The notes beneath the pieces are model-generated. The model saw only the letters and a program-made list of their open reading frames with translations, made no database searches and was not told the origin of the DNA. A program made the translations under genes and the position numbers. A DNA stretch of 41,070 nucleotides, taken from contig CAZJLP010000046.1 of assembly GCA_964546955.1 (NCBI GenBank), forward strand, positions 1 to 41,070, written 5' to 3'. The stretch's first letter is position 1. Each line of letters begins with the position of its first letter. Source of the DNA: CAZJLP01 sp964546955. GTDB taxonomy: Bacteria; Verrucomicrobiota; Verrucomicrobiia; Opitutales; Opitutaceae. Shown here piece after piece: positions 16,751 to 25,194 of the stretch.

Positions 16751-17185
16751 TCAATAGTCCTTGAGCATGTCGCGCACCTTGGCGCTGGCTTCCTTGCCTT
16801 CGGAAACCAGTTTTCCGTCCGGGCCATATACTTTGAAAGCCGGAACTGAGCGCAGTTCGTATTGCTGCGCCACGGGCGATTTCCAGTCGATGCCCTTGTG
16901 GCCGGGCCGATTGATATCGACCTTCACCACCACGATGTCGGCGCGGTCCGTGGGAAGCTGGGCCAGCTTGGGGGCGATCGCGCGACAAGGAGGGCAATAT
17001 GCGCTCGTGAAGTCGAAAATCGTGGTTTTTCCGGACACGACATAGTCGGTGATGGCGACCTTTTCCCCGTGCGCGATACGCTCGGGTTTCGCCGCCTTCT
17101 CACGCTTGCCATCCGCCGCCAAGAGAGAACACAAGCTGCCGCCGAGAAGCGCCAGCGAAACACCAATCACACGCAAGGTTTTCAT
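16751..17185 (-). CDS. Exported thioredoxin-like protein
   Basis: A 144-residue protein with a Sec signal peptide (KTLRVIGVSLALLGGSLCSLLAA). The thioredoxin fold carries the redox motif CPPC (C64, C67) in TIFDFTSAYCPPCRAIAPKL, followed by VVVKVDINRP and the cis-proline loop VPAFKVYGPDGK. A CPPC active site is unusual compared with CGPC of thioredoxin and suggests a periplasmic reductant or maturation role. Cys19 in the signal region could alternatively be a lipobox residue (GSLC), which would make it a lipoprotein; the fit is imperfect. An in-frame ATG at 17194 is a possible start. It lies 77 bases downstream of the DUF1080-like gene on the same strand. Confidence 0.85.
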   Translation of the reverse strand: MKTLRVIGVSLALLGGSLCSLLAADGKREKAAKPERIAHGEKVAITDYVVSGKTTIFDFTSAYCPPCRAIAPKLAQLPTDRADIVVVKVDINRPGHKGIDWKSPVAQQYELRSVPAFKVYGPDGKLVSEGKEASAKVRDMLKDY

Positions 17186-17262
17186 AGAGCACATTTTGGT
17201 TCCGTCCCCTTTCTCTTCCATCCAGCACAGGATGTCAAACGCGCCTCTATAGTGTGGTACGA

Positions 17263-17937
17263 CTATGGCTTCGGTTGCAGTCGCAGATTGGCGAACTCTC
17301 CACCCGATCCGTTGCCCACCCAAAGTCCGATGCGCCCGGGGCCCGCGGCGCTCAGAGCGGTGACGCTCAACGTGGTCTCGGGCGAGTCATTGACAACGAC
17401 ATTCACGACCGATCCTTCGATCGTCAGCCGAACGTGGAACCAATCGTCCGGGTCGGGAACGGGAACGATCGGCTTCTCATAAGTTCCGGGGGCGTCCGCC
17501 CGCAGTTTTTGCCACGTGAACTTGGGGTGCGACACGTACTGGACGGCCCGCGCTCGACGATCCGCAGCGGGAATCTTGAAGTTAAACGGCCTGAAATAGA
17601 CCGCGTCATAGATCTGGTCGTCCTTTCCCCGAAACGCCAAGCCGATGAAGCTGCGACCGGGTTCGTTTTTGCCGCGCAGGTCGACCTCGATCGAACCCTC
17701 CGAAAATTCCGTCGCCAGAAACCAGATCACGCCATCGCCCTCGCGCGCGTCCACCCGCGCTTCCACGCGGCCGTTTCTCTCCGCGACCGACACCTCACGG
17801 TTGTAGGCTTTCCACTGCGTCGAATCCCCCACGTTTCGCAGGTCGGGTTCCATGCCCGCGAGGGGCATTGCGAAGAATAACATCGGAATAAAAGCCGGTG
17901 GCATTTTCATGGTAGTAGTAATTAACGTGAAAATCAT
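17263..17937 (-). CDS. Secreted DUF1080-like (3-keto-disaccharide hydrolase / concanavalin-like) protein
   Basis: A 224-residue protein. A hydrophobic leader (KMPPAFIPMLFFAMPLAG) marks export. The body is a concanavalin-like beta-sandwich with IEVDLRGKNEPGRSFIGLAFRG, YFRPFNFKIP, AVQYVSHPKFTWQKLR, DDWFHVRLTIEG, VVVNDSPETTL and a C-terminal GRIGLWVGNGSGGEFANLRL, which is the typical last-strand pattern of DUF1080 and LamG-type domains. It may bind or cleave a sugar. The ATG at 17937 overlaps the TGA of the ankyrin gene as ATGA, which argues for translational coupling; an inner ATG at 17910 preceded by TACTACTACC is the alternative and gives a tidier signal peptide. Confidence 0.65.
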   Translation of the reverse strand: MIFTLITTTMKMPPAFIPMLFFAMPLAGMEPDLRNVGDSTQWKAYNREVSVAERNGRVEARVDAREGDGVIWFLATEFSEGSIEVDLRGKNEPGRSFIGLAFRGKDDQIYDAVYFRPFNFKIPAADRRARAVQYVSHPKFTWQKLRADAPGTYEKPIVPVPDPDDWFHVRLTIEGSVVNVVVNDSPETTLSVTALSAAGPGRIGLWVGNGSGGEFANLRLQPKP

Positions 17938-18665
17938 TTGACGCTCGTGACGGCTCCGGCGGCACGCAGCGCTTTCGCGATTTCGCCGAAGCCGCGTTCG
18001 AGTGCGATATCGAGCGGAGTTTTCCGCCCAAAATTCGGGACGCTGGGGTCGTCCACGCCATTCGCCAGCAGCCAGCGGACGAGTTCGAGGCGCCCACTCT
18101 GTGTCGCGCTCTCAAGCGCCTGATTGCAGTCGCGACCGCGCGCGGTGAGGTGCGGCGCGAGCGCTTCCGCTATGGAAACATCTCCGCTGTACCCCACATG
18201 ATACATCAGCGAATAGCCGTGCGGCCCTCGTCCGTTGACCGTCGCAGGGCTCGCTTTCGCGGCGGCTTTGACCGCTTCGCCCCAACCCAACATCGCCGCG
18301 GCAAAGACGTCGAACCGAGCACCTGCCCCCAGCAGATATGATGCAATCTCCCGATTGCCTACATGCCCGGCGGCTCCCAGAGCAGTTTCCCAATCCCCCG
18401 CCCCAAGATCCCAGCTCGCGTCAATCAGACGCGGCTCGTTCGTCAGCATTTCTTTCACTTTTGCAAACTGTCGATGACCGGCCACGACGAAAGCCTTGAC
18501 CCGATCGGGCGCGATCGGGTCCGGTCTCTGCGGCTCCTTGGGGGGCGCCGCCGGGAGCGGCGCCTCCACACTGCCACGCGACACCGCAGTGGGTCCAAAG
18601 CTGCCCGCGCCAAGCGCAGCCGTCATCGCCAGGGTCTGCCGAAGAAAGGATCGTCGAGGGTTCAT
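17934..18665 (-). CDS. Exported ankyrin-repeat protein with Tat-like leader
   Basis: A 243-residue protein. The start MNPRRSFLRQTLAMTAALGAGSFG is a twin-arginine-type leader (RRSFLRQ). The mature part holds four to five degenerate ankyrin repeats: VKAFVVAGHRQFAKVKEMLTNEP, ETALGAAGHVGNREIASYLLGAGARFDVF, YSLMYHVGYSGDVSIAEAL, NQALESATQSGRLELVRWLLANGVDDP and KTPLDIALERGFGEIAKALRAAGA. It is a periplasmic protein-interaction module. It sits 139 bases after the LytTR regulator and shares an ATGA overlap with the DUF1080-like gene, so those two are translated together. A longer start at 18674 (MRGMNPRRS) is possible. Confidence 0.82.
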   Translation of the reverse strand: MNPRRSFLRQTLAMTAALGAGSFGPTAVSRGSVEAPLPAAPPKEPQRPDPIAPDRVKAFVVAGHRQFAKVKEMLTNEPRLIDASWDLGAGDWETALGAAGHVGNREIASYLLGAGARFDVFAAAMLGWGEAVKAAAKASPATVNGRGPHGYSLMYHVGYSGDVSIAEALAPHLTARGRDCNQALESATQSGRLELVRWLLANGVDDPSVPNFGRKTPLDIALERGFGEIAKALRAAGAVTSVK

Positions 18666-18804
18666 GCCACGCATCAGAAGCAGGGTCCGCCCGAACGCCA
18701 GATCGTTTCCGCGAAGCGTCGATCCACGGTGATGAGCCGTTTCGACCAAGTGACGAAGCGGGTGCCGCGACTGCCGCTGCCCACGGCAAGTCGCCTCGCG
18801 TCTC

Positions 18805-19590
18805 TTAATCCAACCCAAGCCGTGTCCGAGCCTGTTCGAGATATCCGCGGCTCAGCTTCACGCGTCCACCGTCCTTGAGCACAATGATGTACTCCCCGTT
18901 GAGATGCGGCTGGAGCTCTTTGATTCGGGCGATGTTCACGATGGTGGACCGATGCACCCGCAGAAAAAGCGCAGGATCGAGCTTCTCTTCCATCGACGCC
19001 ATCGTTTCGTGCACGAGGTGGGCCTTCCCCGTGTCCACGTGCACCTCCACATAATTGCCCGCGGCTTCCAACCAGCGAATTTCCTCCGTGCCGACGAAAA
19101 AGACCCGTCCGTTCTCGCGAATGACAAGGCGATCGGCAAACGTCCTCGCCGTGTCACCCGCCGCGTTCCCCTGCATCAGGTCCCGCAGCGATTTCCCCAA
19201 CCTCGCCTCTTCGCCTTGCTCCAGGCGCCGACGAATGCGCGTCAGGCATCCGTCGAATCGCTCCTGATCGAACGGCTTCAGCAGGTAGTCCACCGCATCG
19301 GCCTGGAAGGCCCGCACCGCATACTGGTCGTGCGCGGTCACCAAAACGACGAAGGGACGCTTATCCCCTCGCAGTCGTTCCAGCAGACTCAATCCGTCAA
19401 TTTTTGGCATCTGCACATCCAGAAATACAAGTTGGGGCCCCAATCGCTTGATGGCCGCTAACGCCTTCTCACCGTCCCCGCACTCGCCCACGATCGCGAA
19501 GTCCGAATGCACCGCAAGCATGTGGCGAACGACCTCTCTTCCGAGCGGTTCGTCGTCAACAATCAGAACGGTGGTCGGGGTTTTAGGCAT
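18805..19590 (-). CDS. LytTR-family response regulator
   Basis: A 261-residue protein. The receiver domain (5-125) has LIVDDEP, the phosphoacceptor D58 in VFLDVQMPKIDG, VTAHDQYAVRAF and LLKPF. The LytTR DNA-binding domain (about 155-258) has VIRENGRVFFVGTEEIRWLEAAGNYVEVH, LFLRVHRSTIVNIARIKEL and KLSRGYLEQARTRLGL. It would bind direct repeats upstream of target genes when phosphorylated by the partner kinase. The ATG at 19590 lies inside the 3' end of the kinase gene (8-base overlap), so the two are co-translated. Targets are unknown. Confidence 0.95.
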   Translation of the reverse strand: MPKTPTTVLIVDDEPLGREVVRHMLAVHSDFAIVGECGDGEKALAAIKRLGPQLVFLDVQMPKIDGLSLLERLRGDKRPFVVLVTAHDQYAVRAFQADAVDYLLKPFDQERFDGCLTRIRRRLEQGEEARLGKSLRDLMQGNAAGDTARTFADRLVIRENGRVFFVGTEEIRWLEAAGNYVEVHVDTGKAHLVHETMASMEEKLDPALFLRVHRSTIVNIARIKELQPHLNGEYIIVLKDGGRVKLSRGYLEQARTRLGLD

Positions 19591-20722
19591 GTGGCAACGA
19601 GGGTATTTCAACAAGCTCCTTGCGGGCCGGCCACTGAAAGGGAAGTTCGAGGCAAACCTGGGTCCCCCCGCCCTCCACTGGAGCCACTTCAAACCGGTGC
19701 GCTGGCCCGTACAATTCGCGCAATCGCGCTTCGCAATTGGCGAGTCCGATTCCCGCCGCCGTTTTCATCGAGAAATCAGGCGGTAAGCCGCGGCCGTTGT
19801 CGCGCACGACAAGGTGCAGGCGGTCTCCTGCTCGCCGCGCGCAAAGCGTGACCACCCCGCCTTCCGGCAACGGTTCGATGCCATGCTTCAGCGCATTCTC
19901 GACGAGCGGTTGCAGGATCAACGCGGGCACCTCGGCCGCCAGCACTTCCTCCGCCATCTCCTTCCGCACGGTCAGCCGCTGTCGAAAACGCTCTTTCTGA
20001 ATTTCCAGATAGAGGTCCAGCGCCGCAAGTTCCTCGCGCAGGGTGGTCACTTGTTGAGCGTTTTGCTGAAGCGTCAGCCGGAGAAGATCGCTCAACCGAG
20101 TCAGCATCTTCACCGCCGGCGTGACCTCACCCTGGAGCATCAGGCTGATGATCGAGTGATGCGTGTTGAAAAGGAAATGGGGCTGAAGCTGCGTCTGCAG
20201 CACGCGCAAGCGCGCTTCCGCGAGCCGTGTTTCGAGCTGCGAGGCACGCACCGCGCTCTCCCGGTACCGGATGTGGTAATCGTACGCACGGGTGGCCCCC
20301 CACACGAGCCAGTAAACCAGCAGGTACACGTGAAACTTGTAGGCGAGGAAGCCCACAAAACCAATCGGTCGGGGATTGGCTGCCCACAAGCGAAGGAACG
20401 CACGATAGAGCGCGAGCTCCACGCCCAGTGCGACGAGAACGACGGCGACTGCGGCAAACACGTGAAGCGCGACAGCCCGGCCGAGCCGGCCGCGCTCAGC
20501 AGGGATCCGGCGCGCAAGCCAAATGACGAGGAAACTCAGTCCCGCCCACAGGATAAACCCAAAATTCCAAGCCACTGAATCCCACAGATCGAAGGGCCGC
20601 CCGCGAAACGCCGTTCCGACCCAGGATGTCGTCACCACGATGACGGTGAAGAGCAGCCAGAACAGACATACCCCGATCTCGAGCAGCCACGATCGTGCTG
20701 GCGTTCTGGTTGGAGGATGCAT
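19583..20722 (-). CDS. LytS/YehU-type membrane sensor histidine kinase
   Basis: A 379-residue protein. Four hydrophobic segments fill residues 12-145 (LLEIGVCLFWLLFTVIVV, FGFILWAGLSFLVIWLA, ALHVFAAVAVVLVALGVELAL, FLAYKFHVYLLVYWLVW). The His_kinase domain has LQTQLQPHFLFNTHHSI with phosphorylated H182, and LREELAALDLYLEIQKERF. The HATPase domain has LVENALKHGIEP and DNGRGLPPDF with GIGLANCEARLRELYG. This is the kinase half of a LytS/LytTR two-component system. A GTG at 20782 would give a 20-residue longer N-terminus; the ATG at 20722 directly before the basic residues and first membrane helix is preferred. Confidence 0.93.
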   Translation of the reverse strand: MHPPTRTPARSWLLEIGVCLFWLLFTVIVVTTSWVGTAFRGRPFDLWDSVAWNFGFILWAGLSFLVIWLARRIPAERGRLGRAVALHVFAAVAVVLVALGVELALYRAFLRLWAANPRPIGFVGFLAYKFHVYLLVYWLVWGATRAYDYHIRYRESAVRASQLETRLAEARLRVLQTQLQPHFLFNTHHSIISLMLQGEVTPAVKMLTRLSDLLRLTLQQNAQQVTTLREELAALDLYLEIQKERFRQRLTVRKEMAEEVLAAEVPALILQPLVENALKHGIEPLPEGGVVTLCARRAGDRLHLVVRDNGRGLPPDFSMKTAAGIGLANCEARLRELYGPAHRFEVAPVEGGGTQVCLELPFQWPARKELVEIPSLPHA

Positions 20723-20840
20723 GCGCCGCCCAACACTGGCCCAACCCGGCAGGCTGAACAATCTCGATTTCCCAAACTCCACGAAGCGACTGATTCCGGT
20801 GACGAACCGAAAGATTCAAGGGATCGTCAGGACCCCTTTT

Positions 20841-20870
20841 AAGGGCGGACCCAAGGGTCCGCCCTTTTTT
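20841..20870 (+). terminator. Strong GC-rich hairpin with T-tract, plus-strand orientation
   Basis: A perfect 12-bp stem, AAGGGCGGACCC / GGGTCCGCCCTT, with an AA loop, followed by four T residues on the plus strand. No plus-strand gene ends here: both flanking genes are on the minus strand. On the minus strand the stem is followed by AAAA, not T. It may stop antisense transcription or be a mobile intergenic repeat; related GC-rich motifs occur near 26731 and 32991. Confidence 0.55.
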
Positions 20871-20887
20871 GCTTTCCTAAATCCCGC

Positions 20888-23212
20888 TTAGAATTGAATC
20901 CCGTAGCCGCCGTAAATGCCGCGCGGCTGGCCCACGTTGCGCTTCGGCGACAGGTAGCGTTTGTCGAACAGATTGGTCACATTCAGGCTGAACGTGTGGC
21001 TGAAGCGCGATCCCTGGGGCCTCCAGCGATAGCGTGTGCCGAAGTCCACCACCGTGGACGAGGGCACTTGGATGTCGCGACGGCCGTCGTGTTCGCCCTT
21101 TTCGAAAATGCCGTTGGCGTTGAGGTCGGTGCTGTTCGCACCGGTGGCGACCGCTCCGCCCTGCGTGTCCGGGTAGGCGCTGCCGGTGTACCGGATGCCA
21201 AGGTTCGACGAGAGTCCTTTCATCCATCCTTCATCCCAGGTGTACTTGAGGGCCAAATACGCCTGATACTTCGGCACGCCCGACACCTGCCGGCCAACCG
21301 CGTCCAAATCACGTCCGAAATTCGTCAGCTCCGTGGTGTTGATGCTTCCGCCGAAGAGCATGGTGAGCTTTTTTCCAACGAGGTCGGCATTTCCGTCCAG
21401 TTCGACTCCGGTGGAGCGCTGGGATCCTTCGGCGACGGTCTCGGTGTTTCCGGCGTCGTTGAGCACCGTGACATTCACGTTTTCCCGCTCGATCAGGAAT
21501 CCGCCCAGCACAAACGAAAGACGGTCGTCGAGGAACGACGACTTGATGCCGTAGTCGATCCCGTAACCCGTCTCGGCCACTTCCTGGCTGTTGATCGTGA
21601 CGTTCTGCGAATCGGCGAAAAACGATTCCGAATAGTTCACATAAACTCGGTGCCCTGGCGCGACTGCTACGTTGAGGCCCACCATCGGCGTGGTCTTGTT
21701 GAGGTCATAAACCTTTGTACGGACCGGAGTCACTCCGTTTGTCTGCACGAACTGAGCCCGATCGGTGATCCAGTACTTCACCGTGTCATAGCGCACTCCG
21801 CCCACCGCGAGCAGACGTTTGTTGAAAAACGCCGCTTGGTGTCGCAAATAGTTGCCAATCGCATCGAACCGGTTGTCCTGCCAGCGATTGATGCGCGGAA
21901 AATACACCGGCGAAAAACCGGGGAAGCGATAATCCGGGGTGTCGATGCTGAGGTTCTGGACGTACAGCCCGCGAGAGACGAGATCCGCCACCGAGCCCGC
22001 GCCGGAGGCGTTGGTGCGCCACTGCGGGTCGACCCGGTAGTAGCTGCTATAGTCGATCGTGAAAAGGGTGCGGTTTTCAATTTTCCGATTGGCCAGCCAG
22101 TAGTGAGCGAGCAAATCGGCCTGCACTCCGCCGCCATCCTCGTTGATGTAACCGTAGCCCGGTCCGTTTCGGTTGAGGATGCGAGTCGTCGGATTGTAGG
22201 TGCCGCTGCCACTGCCCCCGGTCCACAAATGGCGCTTGTAATAGTTCGCAGAAGCACGGACCGAAAAAACGGGGTTGAACGTGTGCTCGAACGTGCCCGT
22301 AAACGACGAGATGTCGCGATGGCTCTCCGCAAACGAGCCTTGCACTGAAAAATCCCGGAGTTCATTGGCGAAGCCGACCACTCGCTGGGTCGTGGGAGCC
22401 GGAGCACCGACATCGAGGAATGGCACCGCCTGCAAGGGGTTGTTGAAGCGCGCCAAGTACTCGCCTTCGAGCAACAGCGTGGTCTTCGGCTGAAACTTAT
22501 GAAGGAGCGCAACCGCCGCCGTGCGCTGGCGCGTATAGGTATGAGGCTGACTGTAGTCCCGCTCATAGGCGGCTGCACTCACGCTATAGAATGTCTTGGA
22601 CGTCAACGGTACGGGACCGTCGCTCTTCACCTCCAGCCGATAGGTGTCGAAGCTACCTAGCTCGACGCGCACTTGCTGTTGCTTCTTTTCCCGCGGACGG
22701 TGGGTGATCACATTGAGCAGCCCTCCCGGCCGCGCCTCGCCATAGATCGCAGCAGACGGCCCTTTGATGATTTCGATGCGGTCCACGCTCACACGGTCGA
22801 CCAAGCCGATCCGCGAGAAGCCGTTCCGGAGGGACTTCTGCACGCCATATCCCCGGAGATTGAAGCTGCCACCCGCGTCCATGCCGTTCAGCGCGCTGCT
22901 GTAGGCAAAATTCTCTTCGAGCTCGTACACGGCGAAGTCGTCCAAAAACTCCTGCGTGACGACGTTGATGTTGAAGGGCAGTTCGCTGATCTGCGTGGCT
23001 ACGCGGGAACCCGTCACGGATTGCGACGAAATGTAGCCATTGCTACGGGTGCCTGAAGCGACTTCGAAGGGCGACAGGGTCACCGTTTCGTCGGCGCTTG
23101 CGGGGGGAGGTACAGGCGAAGGAGCAGGAGCGGGCTGTCCAAATGAGGACAACGCAATGCAGAAGGCGGCCGCGGAAAAGCTCCGCAGCGCCCACAATTG
23201 GGGCTGAGTCAT
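20888..23212 (-). CDS. TonB-dependent outer-membrane receptor
   Basis: A 774-residue protein with a signal peptide and a mature start DETVTLSPFEV, a hallmark of Opitutaceae TonB receptors. The plug domain has SVTGSRVATQISELPFNINVVTQEFLDDF, FNLRGYGVQKSLRNGF, VDRVSVDRIEIIKGPSAAIYGEARPGGLLNVIT. The barrel ends with LNVTNLFDKRYLSP and a C-terminal Phe, as in outer-membrane beta-barrels. It resembles siderophore-receptor-like members, but such receptors in this family also import glycans, so the ligand is open. Residues 696-707 form an EF-hand-like loop (DLNANGIFEKGE) in an extracellular or periplasmic connection. The upstream sequence is ACTACCACC with no Shine-Dalgarno. No TonB, ExbB or SusD-like partner is near. 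Confidence 0.93.
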   Translation of the reverse strand: MTQPQLWALRSFSAAAFCIALSSFGQPAPAPSPVPPPASADETVTLSPFEVASGTRSNGYISSQSVTGSRVATQISELPFNINVVTQEFLDDFAVYELEENFAYSSALNGMDAGGSFNLRGYGVQKSLRNGFSRIGLVDRVSVDRIEIIKGPSAAIYGEARPGGLLNVITHRPREKKQQQVRVELGSFDTYRLEVKSDGPVPLTSKTFYSVSAAAYERDYSQPHTYTRQRTAAVALLHKFQPKTTLLLEGEYLARFNNPLQAVPFLDVGAPAPTTQRVVGFANELRDFSVQGSFAESHRDISSFTGTFEHTFNPVFSVRASANYYKRHLWTGGSGSGTYNPTTRILNRNGPGYGYINEDGGGVQADLLAHYWLANRKIENRTLFTIDYSSYYRVDPQWRTNASGAGSVADLVSRGLYVQNLSIDTPDYRFPGFSPVYFPRINRWQDNRFDAIGNYLRHQAAFFNKRLLAVGGVRYDTVKYWITDRAQFVQTNGVTPVRTKVYDLNKTTPMVGLNVAVAPGHRVYVNYSESFFADSQNVTINSQEVAETGYGIDYGIKSSFLDDRLSFVLGGFLIERENVNVTVLNDAGNTETVAEGSQRSTGVELDGNADLVGKKLTMLFGGSINTTELTNFGRDLDAVGRQVSGVPKYQAYLALKYTWDEGWMKGLSSNLGIRYTGSAYPDTQGGAVATGANSTDLNANGIFEKGEHDGRRDIQVPSSTVVDFGTRYRWRPQGSRFSHTFSLNVTNLFDKRYLSPKRNVGQPRGIYGGYGIQF

Positions 23213-23464
23213 GGTGGTAGTCAGGGTTGAGTTACAACGAGAGAACAGGCAGGGCGCCGGCAGTGCCGGGTCAGGGGCCCTAGCCTGCACCATTGCGCCC
23301 CACTAACTCCGCGTCTGGCAATTCACGTTTTGGGTGACACCTGCACCAAAAAGGATCCACCGGGTTGCGATCCGAAGCACCAGCCGCGACCGAGGAAAGT
23401 GCAGGCCCCTTGAGAGGCGGCGAGGGGCAAACGCCCCCGGCCTCTTGATTGCGCAGCATTGGCG

Positions 23465-24049
23465 TCAGTCGCTCACGGTCACCGAAACCGCGTCGAGGAA
23501 GTGCGTGCGTGAGGTTTCCCAAGTGGCCCCAAAGCCGAAGGCAATCCAGAGTGGCGTGGTCGGCGACACCGTGACGCTGCGGGTGAGGCTATAGCGAGTC
23601 CATCCGGCAGCGGCCTGCGTTCGACCGATAATGGGGAAATCCGCCTCGCGCTCCGGATTGTTCGCTCCGATGTAAGCCACCACGGGCCAGGTGTTGACGT
23701 CCGCTTTGGCCGAACTCCAGAGGGAGAAACTGACCGTCACCTTGTAAGTGCCGGGACGTAGCTGAGAAAGCGTAAAAGGCCGCTCGACCCAGATCGTGCC
23801 ATCGTCGTGGCTGCCATTGAGGAAGCCTTTGAGCGAAGTGCGGCCATCCGACGCGCGGTCCTGCGAGCGCGTAATCGACCACAGAAACCGGCACGACGGC
23901 TCACAGGAAATGTAGTGGTCGGGTGTCCATCCGCCAAAACTCGATTCGAAACTCTCCTGGTAAGAGTAGACGATTGCCGCCTGGGCAGACAACGTGCCGA
24001 GCAAAAGCGCGCACGGAAGGGCGAACCAACGGGGTGTGATGATGTTCAT
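23465..24049 (-). CDS. Secreted beta-sandwich protein, carbohydrate-binding-like, unknown function
   Basis: A 194-residue protein with a Sec signal (NIITPRWFALPCALLLGTLSAQA). The mature part starts IVYSYQESFESSFGGWTPDHY, the pattern of a carbohydrate-binding-module-like jelly-roll attached to exported proteins, continues with SDGRTSLKGFLNGSHDDGTIWVERPF, GTYKVTVSFSLWSSA and closes with a final strand FLDAVSVTVSD. There is no catalytic domain. The plan fits a discoidin or CBM-like ligand-binding domain standing alone. It is divergent from the lyase-like gene at 24316 and could share its promoter region. Confidence 0.6.
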   Translation of the reverse strand: MNIITPRWFALPCALLLGTLSAQAAIVYSYQESFESSFGGWTPDHYISCEPSCRFLWSITRSQDRASDGRTSLKGFLNGSHDDGTIWVERPFTLSQLRPGTYKVTVSFSLWSSAKADVNTWPVVAYIGANNPEREADFPIIGRTQAAAGWTRYSLTRSVTVSPTTPLWIAFGFGATWETSRTHFLDAVSVTVSD

Positions 24050-24194
24050 GGGTAGCGGAGCACTGTCCGGGGGTAAGAGTGCCCGCCAGACCGTCCCAAG
24101 TCCCACTACGTCGGTCAACTCACGAGGCTGCAAACGGCTTTCGGATCGTGCGGCGTCCGCCGCGCAGATTCAGCAACCTATGCTGACCCTTTGC

Positions 24195-24211
24195 GGGGTT
24201 ACAATAACCCC
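24195..24211. promoter_or_regulatory. Perfect palindrome between two divergent secreted-protein genes
   Basis: GGGGTTA, spacer CAA, TAACCCC. It lies between the divergent genes starting at 24049 and 24316, 104 bases upstream of the second. The core GTTACAA also occurs just upstream of the starts at 945 and 23212. A candidate operator for both genes; function not shown. Confidence 0.45.
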
Positions 24212-24315
24212 CGGCACGAAGTGACTCTTCCGAGCGCGCTGGCAAGCTCCCGGCGAGGCTGCCCTTCACCCCACCCCGACCGCCGTTAGCCTCAAGCGGT
24301 TTCCCCACACATCCT

Positions 24316-25059
24316 ATGAAGTTTGTTTCCTTCCCCGTGTGCGCCCTGATGGCAGCACTCGGCACAAGCGCGTTCGCCGTGACCGCTACCAGCTACAGCA
24401 GTTTCGGCGGCGTCGAAGAACCCACCCAGATCTATCGTCCGTCGAGCAATAGCTTCGAGAACGATAGCTACGACAACACCACCAGCCCGAGCAGCGGTGT
24501 ATTTCGTTTTGAGCTGCGGTTTTCGTCCTCGTTTTGGGACGGGGACCGCGCCACCAACCAGAAGGACCGCCAGCGGGCCGAAGTCCGCCAATTGGGCACC
24601 CGGCAGAAGCATAACGAAACCTATGAGTACACGTCTACCTGGAAAACCAACACGGGCTTCAAGCGGGGTGGCCATTTCACCCATGTGACTCAGGTCAAAG
24701 CCGCAGACGGCAACAACGCCCCGCCGCTGGTCGTCGTGACGATACTGAGCAATACCACCATGGCGCTGCAGAAATGCAGTGGCAGTGACGGCGGGCTGAA
24801 TTCGGTCGCCACGAACGGGTTCGCAGCCGGCACGACGTACACGACGCGTGTTCGCCTCAAAGCGAGCACCTCCTCGAGCGGCTCCCTTCAGTTCTCCGTC
24901 AATGGCGGATCTCTCAAGGGCAGTACCGGCATCGCCATGTATCGTCCGAGCGCGACGCAATATCATCCCAAATGGGGACTGTATCGCGGCGTGCATGCCG
25001 GCGACTCGATCGGCACGGCCACCGTCGAGCACCGCAGCGTTTCCTCGAACAAGCTCTGA
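24316..25059 (+). CDS. Secreted jelly-roll protein, probable polysaccharide lyase
   Basis: A 247-residue protein with a Sec signal (KFVSFPVCALMAALGTSAFAVT). The body is a concanavalin-like beta-sandwich. Motifs with the feel of alginate or glucuronan lyases are KDRQRAEVRQLGTRQKHN (83-100, with Arg, Glu and Gln placed as in PL7 and related families), YEYTSTWKTNTGF, GHFTHVTQVKAADG and YHPKWGLYRGV (216-226). I recall similar sequences in fungi and bacteria annotated as polysaccharide lyase or hypothetical. A perfect terminator hairpin follows. The substrate is likely an acidic glycan, by inference only. Confidence 0.6.
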   Translation: MKFVSFPVCALMAALGTSAFAVTATSYSSFGGVEEPTQIYRPSSNSFENDSYDNTTSPSSGVFRFELRFSSSFWDGDRATNQKDRQRAEVRQLGTRQKHNETYEYTSTWKTNTGFKRGGHFTHVTQVKAADGNNAPPLVVVTILSNTTMALQKCSGSDGGLNSVATNGFAAGTTYTTRVRLKASTSSSGSLQFSVNGGSLKGSTGIAMYRPSATQYHPKWGLYRGVHAGDSIGTATVEHRSVSSNKL

Positions 25060-25084
25060 GACATAATTGTCTGTCTCGGTCCTC

Positions 25085-25119
25085 CAGGGAGTTCGGATTC
25101 CGAACTCCCTGTTTGTTTA
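25085..25119 (+). terminator. Rho-independent terminator after the lyase-like gene
   Basis: A perfect 12-bp stem CAGGGAGTTCGG / CCGAACTCCCTG with an ATT loop, followed by TTTGTTT. It lies 25 bases after the stop at 25059 on the same strand. Confidence 0.9.
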
Positions 25120-25194
25120 TCGCCGCTGGTTCGAGTGACAAAGACACCTGGGCCAGGACCGGCTTTGGCTGTCTTCACCCTCCAGATAGCTACC

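Noticed and set aside
20841..20870. Terminator of the TonB receptor gene
   Set aside because: The T-tract is on the plus strand, while the receptor gene is on the minus strand. It is reported as a hairpin of uncertain role.
20894..22348. A 484-codon open frame on the plus strand
   Set aside because: It lies fully opposite the TonB receptor, whose protein has clear plug and barrel motifs. The opposite translation is rich in His, Arg and Val without any family pattern, as expected for the reverse of a GC-rich gene.
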